Origin: Acidobacteriota bacterium
GTDB taxonomy: Bacteria > Acidobacteriota > Terriglobia > Bryobacterales > Bryobacteraceae
Length of the DNA: 64,000 bases
Direction: 5' to 3'
NCBI GenBank assembly: GCA_025353165.1
Contig: JANXRE010000019.1
Location: 96,971-160,970 of the forward strand
The notes beneath the pieces are model-generated. The model made no database searches. It had not been told where the DNA came from and worked only from the letters and a program-made list of their open reading frames with translations. Of the stretch, positions 14,725 through 23,100 are shown in pieces. How positions within the stretch are numbered: the stretch's first letter is position 1; the number at the start of each line of letters is the position of its first letter. Position numbers and translations under genes: made by a program.

Positions 14725-16920
14725 ATGCGCAGTTACTGGTTACTTATTTTTGCCACCTCGATACTTTTCGGGGCCGACCTTCAAATTTCCGGAATCGTCG
14801 TCGACCCGTCGGGCCGGGCTGTGCCGGGAGCCAAGGTGGAATGCGCCGGACATGCGGCTACCACCGGACCGGACGGCCGCTTCGCCGTGGAAGATGTCGC
14901 GGTGTGTGACGCCCTGGTAGCTAAGCCGGGTTTCGATAAGGCCACGGTCAAACTCGATGCGGGCCACGACGTCAGGATAACCCTGTCGATTGCGCCAGTG
15001 AATCAGCAAGTGGTCGTCAGCGCAACGCGCGCGCCCATCGCTCTGGAAGAATCGGGCGTGTCCGCCACGGTCGTCACAGCGGCCGATCTCTCGGCCCGGC
15101 AGTTCGTGCAAGTTCCCGATGTCCTTCGCGAGGTACCGGGGCTCGCTGTGGTAAATACCAGCCGCCGCGGTGGCCTCACTTCCGTCTTCACGCGCGGGGG
15201 AGGCAGCGCCGGCACCCTCGTCCTGCTCGACGGCGTCCCGCTGAACGAGCCCGGCAGCGGAATGAATTTCGCGCACCTTTCGTCAGCCGGACTGGCCCGC
15301 ATAGAGGTTGTACGCGGTCCCGAGAGCGCGCTATTCGGCGCGGAAGCTGCGTCCGGCGTGATCCAGTTGTTTACCGGGCGTGGCGACCCCGAATCGTCTC
15401 GCCCACACGGATCCGTGTCCTACGAGCGCGGATCGTTCCAGACCGATCATTGGATCGCGGACGTGAACGGCGGGCTGTTGAACCGAATCGATTACTCGCT
15501 GACCGCCGATCAGTTCCATAGCGCCGGCGAATATCCGAACGATTTCTACCGTAACACAACGGGCTCCGCGAACATCGGTTTCCGGTTCTCGTCCGCGACT
15601 CAGTTGCGCGCGATTTTCCGCACCTATGAAGCCACCGTGGGCAATCCGGACCAGGTAGGCTGGGGCATATACAACTTCAACGCCAACGAGCTGGATCGTT
15701 CCTCGACGCTCGCCCTCAAACTCGACGACACGCGAGGTTCGCATTACTATCAACGCTTCCAGTTCAGTTACAACCGGCTGCGGGATACCTTCAACGACTT
15801 CAACAACGAAGGTCCGTACGACGTGGCGGCTCTGGTGCGGGACGTTACCAGCCCGACGCCCCGCGTTTACCTGGACCGTCTGGTCCCGTTCACCTTTCCG
15901 GCCGCGCAAGTTCCCGCCGGAGAGCGGCTTGTAACTAACTCTGTTACGCTCTACCCCTATCCAAGCTTCACTTTTACCGACCGGAAGAGCTTCGATTATC
16001 AGGGTACGGTCACTCACGCGGGCGGAGCGCTGGTCTTCGGCTACGATTTTGACCGGCAGGGCGGCGTAATCTCGCAGCAGAATGTCACACGCGACAACAA
16101 CGGCCTGTTCGTCCACGAACAATACAACTTTGGCCATCGTATTTTCCTGACAGGCGGAGTGCGCGCCGAGCATTCCTCCACCTTCGGCAGTAAGATCGCG
16201 CCGCGTGGTTCGGCCACCTTCGTTCTCTTCCCGTCCACTTACTTGCGGGTAAGCGCGGGGCGTGGAATTACGGAACCGAGCCTCTTGCAGAATTTCGCGG
16301 CGGAGTCGTTCTATGTGGGGAATGTACATCTGAAGCCCGAAAGGACGGATACCTACGAAGCAGGTATTGTTCAGGAACTGTTCGGGCGGCGGATACGCGT
16401 CGAGGCCGTCGCGTTCCGGAACTCGTTCTCCGGCCTCATCGTGTTCGACTTCTCCAACTTCCCCGGAACCTGGAACAACATCGATCGAAGCTGGGCGCGC
16501 GGAGTGGAGACCTCCGTTGCGGTGAAGCTCGGGAAGAACGTCACCGTGACTTCCGCATGGACTCGCGTGGAGACCCGAATCACCAGCACGGCGTCGATGG
16601 ATCCCTACAACGGGGTGGGCCAGGAACTGCCCCGGCGTCCGAAGAATTCCGGGTCGGTTCTGCTGCAAATCGCGCCGCGGCGGTGGACCCTGGTAGCCGG
16701 CGGTCGCTTCGTCGGCGAGCGCCAGGATGCCGATTTCGTGTTCAGCATCACTCGTAACCCGGGGTATGCCCACGCCTTTGTCAGTGCGTCCTATCATCTC
16801 ACGAAGAATGTCACTCCCTACTTTCGGGTCGATAACCTGACTAACGAAAAGTACGCCGAAGTGCTTGGTTACCCTGCGCTCTCCCGAAATGCCACGGGCG
16901 GGCTGCGCTTAAGCTGGTGA
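14725..16920 (+). CDS. btuB: TonB-dependent outer-membrane receptor, probably for corrinoids
   Basis: 731 residues. Signal peptide MRSYWLLIFATSILFGA, then a carboxypeptidase-regulatory-like beta domain (LQISGIVVDPSGRAVPGAKV..., residues ~18-95), then a plug domain (VVVSATRAPIALEESGVSA, VPDVLREVPGLAVV, RGGGSAGTLVLLDGVPLNEP, IEVVRGPESALFGAEAASGVI) and a 22-strand-type barrel ending in an aromatic residue (GLRLSW). The regulatory-like N-terminal domain is common in Bacteroidota and Acidobacteriota receptors. The cobalamin riboswitch and the BtuFDC-like genes downstream indicate B12/cobinamide uptake. The stop overlaps the binding-protein start (GTGA). Confidence 0.88.
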   Translation: MRSYWLLIFATSILFGADLQISGIVVDPSGRAVPGAKVECAGHAATTGPDGRFAVEDVAVCDALVAKPGFDKATVKLDAGHDVRITLSIAPVNQQVVVSATRAPIALEESGVSATVVTAADLSARQFVQVPDVLREVPGLAVVNTSRRGGLTSVFTRGGGSAGTLVLLDGVPLNEPGSGMNFAHLSSAGLARIEVVRGPESALFGAEAASGVIQLFTGRGDPESSRPHGSVSYERGSFQTDHWIADVNGGLLNRIDYSLTADQFHSAGEYPNDFYRNTTGSANIGFRFSSATQLRAIFRTYEATVGNPDQVGWGIYNFNANELDRSSTLALKLDDTRGSHYYQRFQFSYNRLRDTFNDFNNEGPYDVAALVRDVTSPTPRVYLDRLVPFTFPAAQVPAGERLVTNSVTLYPYPSFTFTDRKSFDYQGTVTHAGGALVFGYDFDRQGGVISQQNVTRDNNGLFVHEQYNFGHRIFLTGGVRAEHSSTFGSKIAPRGSATFVLFPSTYLRVSAGRGITEPSLLQNFAAESFYVGNVHLKPERTDTYEAGIVQELFGRRIRVEAVAFRNSFSGLIVFDFSNFPGTWNNIDRSWARGVETSVAVKLGKNVTVTSAWTRVETRITSTASMDPYNGVGQELPRRPKNSGSVLLQIAPRRWTLVAGGRFVGERQDADFVFSITRNPGYAHAFVSASYHLTKNVTPYFRVDNLTNEKYAEVLGYPALSRNATGGLRLSW

Positions 16921-17780
16921 TCCCGATGACGGCACGCGGGGCGCTCGTACTTCTGCTGCTGGCCGCAACCGTGGGAGCGCAGCCTCGCCGTATCGTTTCC
17001 ACCGCTCCCAGCATCACTGAGATGCTCTACGCTTTGGGTCTCGGAGACCGGGTCGTTGGAGTCACCACTTACTGCCATTATCCACCCGAAGCCGCGAAGA
17101 AGCCTAAGATCGGAACCTACGTTGAGCCCGATCTCGAAACCATCGCATCGCTGAAGCCGGATCTGGTGATTATTCAGAAGAACCCGATACAATTGCAGGC
17201 TAAGTTGGAGCGGTTGAACTTACACGTCCTAGAAGTAAGTCACGACAACATTGCTCAAGTATTTGAGTCGATCGCTAGGATCGGAAAAGCCGCCGGCGCG
17301 GGCGATCGCGCTTCGGAGTTAGTGGCCTCGCTACGGCGCAATCTCGATGTGATCCACTCCCGTGTGTCCAGGAGGCCGGGGACGCGGGTTATGTTTATTG
17401 TTGGCCGGGCGCCAGACCGCATCGAGGATATCATCGTGATCGGCCAGGCGTCCTACCTGAATGAACTGATGGAGCTCGCGGGCGGTGTGAACATATTTCG
17501 CGATTCGGTTGCGCCGTATCCGAAAGTGGGAATGGAAGAGATCCTGGCGCGCAATCCCGATGTCATCGTGGACATGGGCGACATGGCTCAGACGGTGGGA
17601 GTCACCGAGCAGCACAAACAGTCGGTGGTAGCGCTCTGGAATCGGTTCCCGACGCTGAACGCGGTCCGGAATCACCGCGTTTTCGCCGTTGCAGCCGACG
17701 TCTACGTCGTGCCCGGCCCTCGGATGGTAGAAGCGGCGCGGCAGTTCGCGCGTGTGCTGCACCCGGAGGCTGGGTTGTGA
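16917..17780 (+). CDS. btuF: Periplasmic corrinoid-binding protein (BtuF-like)
   Basis: 287 residues, class III periplasmic binding fold (Fe/B12 type). Signal sequence up to VGAQP, then RRIVSTAPSITEMLYALGLGDRVVGVT, a first lobe containing KIGTYVEPDLETIASLKPDLVI, a long linking helix, and a second lobe with NPDVIVDMGD. No lipobox is seen, so it is probably soluble. The start is GTG 16917 overlapping the upstream stop, or ATG 16926. It should deliver the ligand from the TonB receptor to the inner-membrane ABC transporter encoded next. A siderophore or haem ligand would be possible on sequence alone; the riboswitch argues for a corrinoid. Confidence 0.87.
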   Translation: MIPMTARGALVLLLLAATVGAQPRRIVSTAPSITEMLYALGLGDRVVGVTTYCHYPPEAAKKPKIGTYVEPDLETIASLKPDLVIIQKNPIQLQAKLERLNLHVLEVSHDNIAQVFESIARIGKAAGAGDRASELVASLRRNLDVIHSRVSRRPGTRVMFIVGRAPDRIEDIIVIGQASYLNELMELAGGVNIFRDSVAPYPKVGMEEILARNPDVIVDMGDMAQTVGVTEQHKQSVVALWNRFPTLNAVRNHRVFAVAADVYVVPGPRMVEAARQFARVLHPEAGL

Positions 17781-18544
17781 GCTTCGATCTGACTGCGGTC
17801 GGCTTGCACTACGGTGCCGCGGAAGTCTTGGCCGATGTCACCGCCCGGTTCCGTCCCGGCGAACTGGTCGCGATTGTAGGACCGAATGGCGCGGGCAAAT
17901 CCACGCTTCTGGGCATCATGGCCGGGTTGCGCCACGGCTACTCGGGCCGGTGTTACTATCGCGAGCGCGACATCCTAGTATGGAGGCGGCGGGCATTTGC
18001 TCGGTGTGTCTCGTTCGTCCCGCAGTCGCTCAAAGTCGATTTCCCGTTCAACGCTGAGCAGGTCGTCACCATGGGCCGCACTCCCTACGGTGGCGGACTG
18101 TTTGAAACGGATGAAGACCACGACGCTGTCGAGCGCGCAATGAAAATCACCGACACGCTCGCCTTTCGGAATCGCGACTTCCGCTCCCTATCGGGCGGCG
18201 AGCGGCAGCGAGTGGTGATTGCGTCCGCCCTGGCGCAATCGCCCGAAACGCTGCTCCTCGACGAGCCGACCACTTATCTTGACTTGAAGCATCAGGTGGA
18301 AACCTACCGCCTGCTTCGGGATCTTGCCCGCGAAGGCATGCTCGCCGTCGCCATAACGCACGACCTTAACCTGGCTCTTACCTATGCCGATCGCGTGCTG
18401 ATGCTCCGCGCGGGCCGCGTGGTCGCGGACGGCGCTCCGCACGATGTGCTCACAGCCGGCCGCATTCACGAAGTCTTCTCGGTCACCGCCGATCTTCGAA
18501 ATGGCAACGGAGACTCGCGCCCGTGGATCGTCTATGCTCCGTAG
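17777..18544 (+). CDS. btuD: Corrinoid ABC transporter ATPase (BtuD/FecE-like)
   Basis: 255 residues. Walker A GPNGAGKST (about 35-43), Q-loop FVPQSL, ABC signature LSGGERQRVVIASAL, Walker B LLLDEPTTYLDL and H-loop ITHDLN are all present. The PTTYLDLKHQ after Walker B is the form typical of the iron/B12 importer subgroup. Start GTG overlaps the btuF stop by 4 nt. Its 3' end overlaps the permease start by 11 nt. Confidence 0.92.
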   Translation: MSFDLTAVGLHYGAAEVLADVTARFRPGELVAIVGPNGAGKSTLLGIMAGLRHGYSGRCYYRERDILVWRRRAFARCVSFVPQSLKVDFPFNAEQVVTMGRTPYGGGLFETDEDHDAVERAMKITDTLAFRNRDFRSLSGGERQRVVIASALAQSPETLLLDEPTTYLDLKHQVETYRLLRDLAREGMLAVAITHDLNLALTYADRVLMLRAGRVVADGAPHDVLTAGRIHEVFSVTADLRNGNGDSRPWIVYAP

Positions 18545-19526
18545 GCGATTCTGGCTCAGCATCACCGTGTGTGCTGCGATCTTTGTAGTGGTATCCGTCA
18601 GCGCGCCGCTTATTGGATCGGCTCACATCGATTACACTCGCGCGCTGAACGGCCAATCTCCCGATCGCGAGATCCTCTTCTACGCCCGCATCCCGAGAAT
18701 CCTGCTTGCGATACTGGCCGGTGGCGCGCTCACGCTGACGGGCGTGTTGTTTCAAGCGCTGCTCCGCGACCCCTTGGCCGAGCCCTTCACGCTAGGCATT
18801 TCGAGCGGCTCGTCGTTGGGAGCGGTCATCGCGATCTCGTTGGGGCTGACAACCGTGGCGGGCATCCCAGCCGTTTTGTTTACCGCCTTCGCCGGCGCGG
18901 CGGCAACACTCGCGATTGTTTTGGGCATTGCTTTCGAAGGACGCCGCATATCTTCATTCACTCTCTTGCTGGCAGGTGTTAGTATCAACAGCATCTCGAT
19001 GGCGATCATCCTGTTCCTTCATAATCTGGCCAGTGTTTCGCAATCGTTCGCTATCACGCGCTGGCTCATGGGCGGGCTGGATTCGATCGAGTACCGCGTC
19101 CTGGGCGGGATCGCCGCGATCGTATTGCCGGTCTGCGCGCTGATCTTTTGGAGAGCGCGCGACTGGAACCTGCTGGCAGTCGGCGAAGAGTGGGCCGCGG
19201 CGCGCGGCGTCCCCGCATCGAAACTACTCATCGGCGGCTACATCGCGGGATCCCTGATGACCGCCTCAGTGACGGCGTTCACCGGCCCGATCGGATTCAT
19301 CGGACTGATCGTGCCGCACGGGCTGCGCATGGCGCTCGGCGCGGATCACCGCGTTCTGATCCCGTGTTCGTTCTTTCTCGGCGCGTCGTTCCTGATTGTG
19401 TGCGACACGCTCGCGCGCACGGTTCTCGCCCCCACCGAGATTCCCGTCGGCGTGATCACCGCGATGCTCGGAGGCCCGTTCTTCATCTGGCTGTTGCGCA
19501 GCCGCCGGAGGAGTCTTTGGCTGTGA
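18534..19526 (+). CDS. btuC: Corrinoid ABC transporter permease (BtuC/FecCD-like)
   Basis: 330 residues from ATG 18534 inside the end of the ATPase gene; the open frame begins 30 codons earlier but that part is a shadow of btuD. Family features: RIPRILLAILAGGALTLTGVLFQALLRDPLAEPFTLGISSG near the N-terminus, many hydrophobic helices, GPIGFIGLIVPHGLRM in the coupling region, and a C-terminal DTLARTVLAPTEIPVGVITAMLGGPFFIWLL. About ten membrane helices are expected for BtuC-type dimers. Stop overlaps the next small gene (GTGA). Confidence 0.92.
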   Translation: MLRRRFWLSITVCAAIFVVVSVSAPLIGSAHIDYTRALNGQSPDREILFYARIPRILLAILAGGALTLTGVLFQALLRDPLAEPFTLGISSGSSLGAVIAISLGLTTVAGIPAVLFTAFAGAAATLAIVLGIAFEGRRISSFTLLLAGVSINSISMAIILFLHNLASVSQSFAITRWLMGGLDSIEYRVLGGIAAIVLPVCALIFWRARDWNLLAVGEEWAAARGVPASKLLIGGYIAGSLMTASVTAFTGPIGFIGLIVPHGLRMALGADHRVLIPCSFFLGASFLIVCDTLARTVLAPTEIPVGVITAMLGGPFFIWLLRSRRRSLWL

Positions 19527-19915
19527 TCCTGCAAGTGGCGGCGATCGGAATCGCCGTCGTGGGCGCGATGCGGTTCTCGGTCGCCGCGGCGGTAATCGCG
19601 TACGTGCTGGCTCTCTCGTCGGAAGCGGTATTGGCCTATATTTCGAGACCGTTTGAGATACCCGTCAGCCGCCATTTGAACGGAGTGTTGGTTTTGTTGG
19701 CGGTGATTCCCGGAGTGATCGCAGCCCTGATTCCGGGTTGGGCGACTGCCATTGTGCTGATCGCCGGTGCGGCGCTCATTCTCCGCCTGGTGCAGGCGTG
19801 GTCATATCACCGTCCAGGCGCGCTCACCGCGATCTGGCTTGGGCTCGCGGGACTGATGGTGGAAGGCTTCACGTTATCTTATATTCAGAAGGTCTCTTTC
19901 CCTCTTGGTCAATAA
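19523..19915 (+). CDS. Small membrane protein in the corrinoid-uptake operon, unknown
   Basis: 130 residues, GTG start inside the btuC stop. Four hydrophobic segments can be seen (VILQVAAIGIAVVGAMRFS, AAAVIAYVLALSSEAVL, VLVLLAVIPGVIAALIPGW with the adjacent AIVLIAGAALIL, and LTAIWLGLAGLMVEGFTL). It carries no recognisable catalytic motif and is too short for BtuM or a full permease. The tight overlap at both ends (btuC before, ABC permease after) makes it part of the same transcription unit. It could be an accessory subunit of either transporter. The true protein is the second half of a longer open frame whose first part is a btuC shadow. Confidence 0.7.
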   Translation: MILQVAAIGIAVVGAMRFSVAAAVIAYVLALSSEAVLAYISRPFEIPVSRHLNGVLVLLAVIPGVIAALIPGWATAIVLIAGAALILRLVQAWSYHRPGALTAIWLGLAGLMVEGFTLSYIQKVSFPLGQ

Positions 19916-20993
19916 GCTCGTTATTGCAAACCTTCGCCACCGGCCACTGCGGACGATACTGAGCGCGGTCGCGATCGGCGTTCAGGTGACGATGGTGCTC
20001 ACGCTGGTTGGCGTGAGCCGCGGCATGCTCGCCGACGTGGCGAACCGGTCGAAAGGAACGGGCGCCGATATTCTCGTCAAGCCGCCCGGCAGTTCGCCCT
20101 TCGGTTTCAGTACGAACTTCCCGGAGAAGATCATTCCGTTCCTCCGCAAGCAGAAACACGTAACCGTCGCGACCGGAACACTGGTGCAGCCGATTGGGGG
20201 TCTCGACTCGGTCACGGGAATCAACCTCGCCGAATTTAACTCTCTGAGCGGCGGATTCCGCTACCTGGAAGGCGGACCGTTTAAAGGGCCCTACGAAATC
20301 CTCGTCGATGAGGTCTATTCCCGCTCGAACAAAAAGCGCGAAGGAGATGCGGTGAACATCCTCGGACGCGACTGGCGCGTGAGCGGAGTGGTGGAATCGG
20401 GCAAACTCTCGCGCATGTTCGTGCAATTGGCGGTGCTTCAGGATCTCACCGCCAACAACGGCAAGGTAACAGTCGGATATCTGAAACTGGACGATCCCGC
20501 AAACACCAAAGCCGTCATCGTGAGCTTGAAGTCGCAACTGACCGGTTACCCGATCTATTCCATGGAAGAATTCGTATCGCTCATTTCTATCAATAACGTT
20601 GCGATGTTAAAGAACTTCATCGCCGTAATCATCACGCTCGGCGTGCTCATCGGATTCCTGGTGGTGTTTCTGTCGATGTACACCGCGGTCCTGGAACGCA
20701 CTCGCGAAATCGGCATCCTGAAGGCGCTCGGCGCGTCGCCTATGTTCATACTGGGAGTCCTTCTGCGGGAGACGTTCGTGCTTGCGGTCATCGGTTCCGT
20801 GCTCGGCATCCTTTTCACTTATGGCACTCGCTTGCTCATTACGACGTTCGTGCCTACCATGAGCCAGGCGATCGTGCCCGAATGGTGGCCCATCGCGGCC
20901 GGCATAGCGCTCACCGGTTCGATGCTCGGCGCGATTTACCCGGGGTTGAAAGCTGCGCGGCAGGATGCCATTGAGGCGCTCACTTATGACTGA
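19905..20993 (+). CDS. MacB/FtsX-type ABC transporter permease
   Basis: 362 residues, TTG start overlapping the previous stop by 11 nt, with AGAAGG upstream. Architecture: one N-terminal helix (NLRHRPLRTILSAVAIGVQVTMVLTL), a periplasmic MacB-like domain (~45-220) and three C-terminal helices with the FtsX signature LERTREIGILKALGASPMFIL. Such permeases form type VII ABC systems that do mechanotransmission or lipoprotein/small-molecule export rather than import. The ATPase gene follows with 8-nt overlap. Its location downstream of a B12 importer under the same riboswitch is unusual and may only reflect cotranscription. Confidence 0.88.
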   Translation: MVNKLVIANLRHRPLRTILSAVAIGVQVTMVLTLVGVSRGMLADVANRSKGTGADILVKPPGSSPFGFSTNFPEKIIPFLRKQKHVTVATGTLVQPIGGLDSVTGINLAEFNSLSGGFRYLEGGPFKGPYEILVDEVYSRSNKKREGDAVNILGRDWRVSGVVESGKLSRMFVQLAVLQDLTANNGKVTVGYLKLDDPANTKAVIVSLKSQLTGYPIYSMEEFVSLISINNVAMLKNFIAVIITLGVLIGFLVVFLSMYTAVLERTREIGILKALGASPMFILGVLLRETFVLAVIGSVLGILFTYGTRLLITTFVPTMSQAIVPEWWPIAAGIALTGSMLGAIYPGLKAARQDAIEALTYD

Positions 20994-21666
20994 TGCGCCG
21001 ATCATCGAGATCCGCGATCTTCGTAAGGCCTACCGGATGGGCGACGTCGAAGTCGCCGCACTGCGCGGAGTGGACCTGAGCGTTCAACGTGGTGAGTTTC
21101 TGTCCGTCATCGGCCCATCGGGTTCCGGCAAGTCCACCCTGTTCCACGTGCTCGGAGGACTAACGCCGCCGACGTCCGGAACCATCCTCATCAATGGCCG
21201 CGATCTGGTTCAAATGGGCGAGGCCGAGCGTACTGAGCTACGTAAAACACAAGTCGGCTTCGTGTTTCAGAAGTACAACCTGCTTCCGACCCTCTCCGCG
21301 GCGGACAACATCGCCATCGCTCGCTACATTTCCGGCAAGCACAAGGACGGCGACGAGCAGTTCGACGAGATCATACGCCTGCTAGGGCTGAAGGGCAGGT
21401 TGAACCATAAGCCACGGGCAATGTCCGGCGGGGAGCAGCAGCGCGTAGCGATTGCTCGCGCCATCGTGAATCACCCGGCGATTCTGCTGGCCGATGAACC
21501 TACGGGGAATCTCGATACCGAGAACTCGACCGCCGTGCTGGAACTGATGCGCGACCTGAATCAGCGCCTCGGCCAAACGATCCTCATGATTACGCACAAT
21601 CCCGAGGCTGCCCAGTACGGTCATCGCACAGTCAGGATGCGCGACGGCCGCATCGTCACCGTGTGA
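20986..21666 (+). CDS. MacB/LolD-type ABC transporter ATPase
   Basis: 226 residues from ATG 20986. Walker A GPSGSGKST, Q-loop FVFQKYNLLPTLSAADNI, signature MSGGEQQRVAIARAI, Walker B ILLADEPTGNLDTENS and H-loop MITHNPE are the standard set for the MacB/LolD subgroup (ADEPTGNLD). It pairs with the FtsX-like permease upstream. No membrane-fusion protein or outer-membrane channel gene is adjacent. The 3' end overlaps, tail to tail, the end of the SpoIID-like gene by 11 bp. Confidence 0.93.
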   Translation: MTDAPIIEIRDLRKAYRMGDVEVAALRGVDLSVQRGEFLSVIGPSGSGKSTLFHVLGGLTPPTSGTILINGRDLVQMGEAERTELRKTQVGFVFQKYNLLPTLSAADNIAIARYISGKHKDGDEQFDEIIRLLGLKGRLNHKPRAMSGGEQQRVAIARAIVNHPAILLADEPTGNLDTENSTAVLELMRDLNQRLGQTILMITHNPEAAQYGHRTVRMRDGRIVTV

Positions 21667-22345
21667 CCGCGGCTGCCGGGAAATAACGGCGCAGGATCTC
21701 GATCCAGGTCGCCCCGTCGCGCGCCATGGCCGCAGATCCGCGCTGGCACAGGCCGATGCGATGGCCGGATGCGATGCCTGTCGCGACCGGGCACTGGATA
21801 GAGAAATACGGATACGGCCCGGATTCCAGCGCGCGAGTGCGGCCTCCGCAATCCGCCGAATACAGCGCTTCGATCACCCGGCCCTGGTATTGCAACACCA
21901 TGCCCGCCGTGGTGCGCGCGGCCCTATCGGCAGGCGAGCCGCCGGCCGGCGGCTCCCGTAGGAACTGGCAATGCGTGGTGCCGCAGAAGTCCGCGTAAGC
22001 GTGGCGTCCGTGCGCCGCCAGCAGAAACGAGCGCGCGACAATCGCCTGCGCCCGCAGGCTCTCGATACCGGCTCCCGGCGGACTCTCGGCAGCGACGATG
22101 GATGCGACGGCGGTTTCCAGATCCATCGTGACTACCGGCACGACCTCGTCGTGGTCACGAACGAGATCGAGGCGGCCGCGATACCGGCGCTCGATTCGGC
22201 CTGGGATGCGTAGCGTAAACTCCGGCGAACCGCTCGCCCGAACGGCCTCGACAGAGCGCGGGTGAAAGAGGCCGAATACAGCGATGCGAACCTCGGCCGC
22301 CTGCAGGCTGATCGCGCAAAGCAGGAGCGCCGCCGCGGCGTTCAA
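21656..22345 (-). CDS. SpoIID/LytB-like peptidoglycan lytic transglycosylase
   Basis: 229 residues. TTG 22345 overlaps the upstream stop and begins a signal peptide (LNAAAALLLCAISLQAAEVRIAVFG); no ATG or GTG fits. The SpoIID core is clear: VASIVAAESPP, GIESLRAQAIVARSFLLA with the Glu expected to be catalytic, FCGTTHCQFLR, TAGMVLQYQGRVIEALYSADCGGRT. SpoIID enzymes cut glycan strands that lack stem peptides. Outside sporulating Firmicutes they occur as LytB-like cell-wall enzymes. Here it closes a seven-gene minus-strand run and lies next to a transpeptidase-like gene, which supports a cell-wall job. Confidence 0.87.
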   Translation of the reverse strand: MNAAAALLLCAISLQAAEVRIAVFGLFHPRSVEAVRASGSPEFTLRIPGRIERRYRGRLDLVRDHDEVVPVVTMDLETAVASIVAAESPPGAGIESLRAQAIVARSFLLAAHGRHAYADFCGTTHCQFLREPPAGGSPADRAARTTAGMVLQYQGRVIEALYSADCGGRTRALESGPYPYFSIQCPVATGIASGHRIGLCQRGSAAMARDGATWIEILRRYFPAAAVTR

Positions 22346-23100
22346 CTCAACACCGCTCGGACAAACGACCCCACGCGGCGCGCGCACTCCGCGCCGGGAA
22401 CGCCGTGCGCCCTCGCGAGCCGCACGAATTCCGGCGAAACGTCGGGAAACAAGACCACGACCATGCCATCGCGCGACTGGCCCGGCTGATGCACGCATGG
22501 CGCAGTGCCCGTTTTCGCCGCGGCCGGCGCGCCCAGACCGGCGGCCGTGCCACTCCGCGCGCACAGCCGCATGGCGTTGAACACCAGCGACGCGCCGGGC
22601 TCCGAACGCCGGTAAAGCAGTTCGCGGTAGGCATCGCCGATGGCGGCCGGCTTCGCGCGCCAGGTTCCAAATCGTCCGATGAGCGACTCCGGCGACGTGT
22701 CGTCCGGCAACGGGAGACCATATCGCTGAGCGATACGCTCCATGTCCTCCAGTGCGATCAAACGCGCGAGTTGAAGGAAGTAAGAGTTGCAGGACTGCGC
22801 CAGCGCCGTGGTAACGTCGATGGACCCATGTCCCTGTGGACGCCAGCATCCCGTGCATTCGATCAGCGGGTAACGGAACGCATGCGCCTCACCGTAAGCG
22901 AGCGCGACGAACGGCTTCACCAGCGAGCCGAGCGGAGCGGGTGCCTTCGGTTGGGTCCAGCGTTCGGCGACGACGGACGCATCCCCGGCGCGCATGAGAA
23001 CATATTCCGTGCCGCGACGCGGCAGCTCACGGTCGATCAATCGGGCGATCGATCCGTCGCGGCCGGACGCCGCGAGCGCCAAAAATCCGCGGCGCGTCAT
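22342..23100 (-). CDS. Penicillin-binding-protein-like transpeptidase domain protein
   Basis: 252 residues. All three serine-acyltransferase motifs are visible in order and spacing: S59-L-V-K (in APLGSLVKPF), S103-C-N (in AQSCNSYFL) and K196-T-G-T. The length is that of a bare transpeptidase/beta-lactamase fold without the glycosyltransferase or dimerisation domains of classical PBPs. The N-terminus MTRRGFLALAASGR has a Tat-like twin Arg but only a short hydrophobic stretch, so export is uncertain. It overlaps genes on both sides by 4 nt (ATGA, TTGA). It could be a D,D-transpeptidase, carboxypeptidase or penicillin sensor; regulators such as BlaI/MecI are not nearby. Confidence 0.78.
   Translation of the reverse strand: MTRRGFLALAASGRDGSIARLIDRELPRRGTEYVLMRAGDASVVAERWTQPKAPAPLGSLVKPFVALAYGEAHAFRYPLIECTGCWRPQGHGSIDVTTALAQSCNSYFLQLARLIALEDMERIAQRYGLPLPDDTSPESLIGRFGTWRAKPAAIGDAYRELLYRRSEPGASLVFNAMRLCARSGTAAGLGAPAAAKTGTAPCVHQPGQSRDGMVVVLFPDVSPEFVRLARAHGVPGAECARRVGSFVRAVLS

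Noticed and set aside
16917..16925. Separate start choice for the BtuF-like protein at ATG 16926
   Set aside because: Both starts give a workable signal peptide; the GTG that overlaps the btuB stop follows the coupling pattern of the operon, so it was kept.
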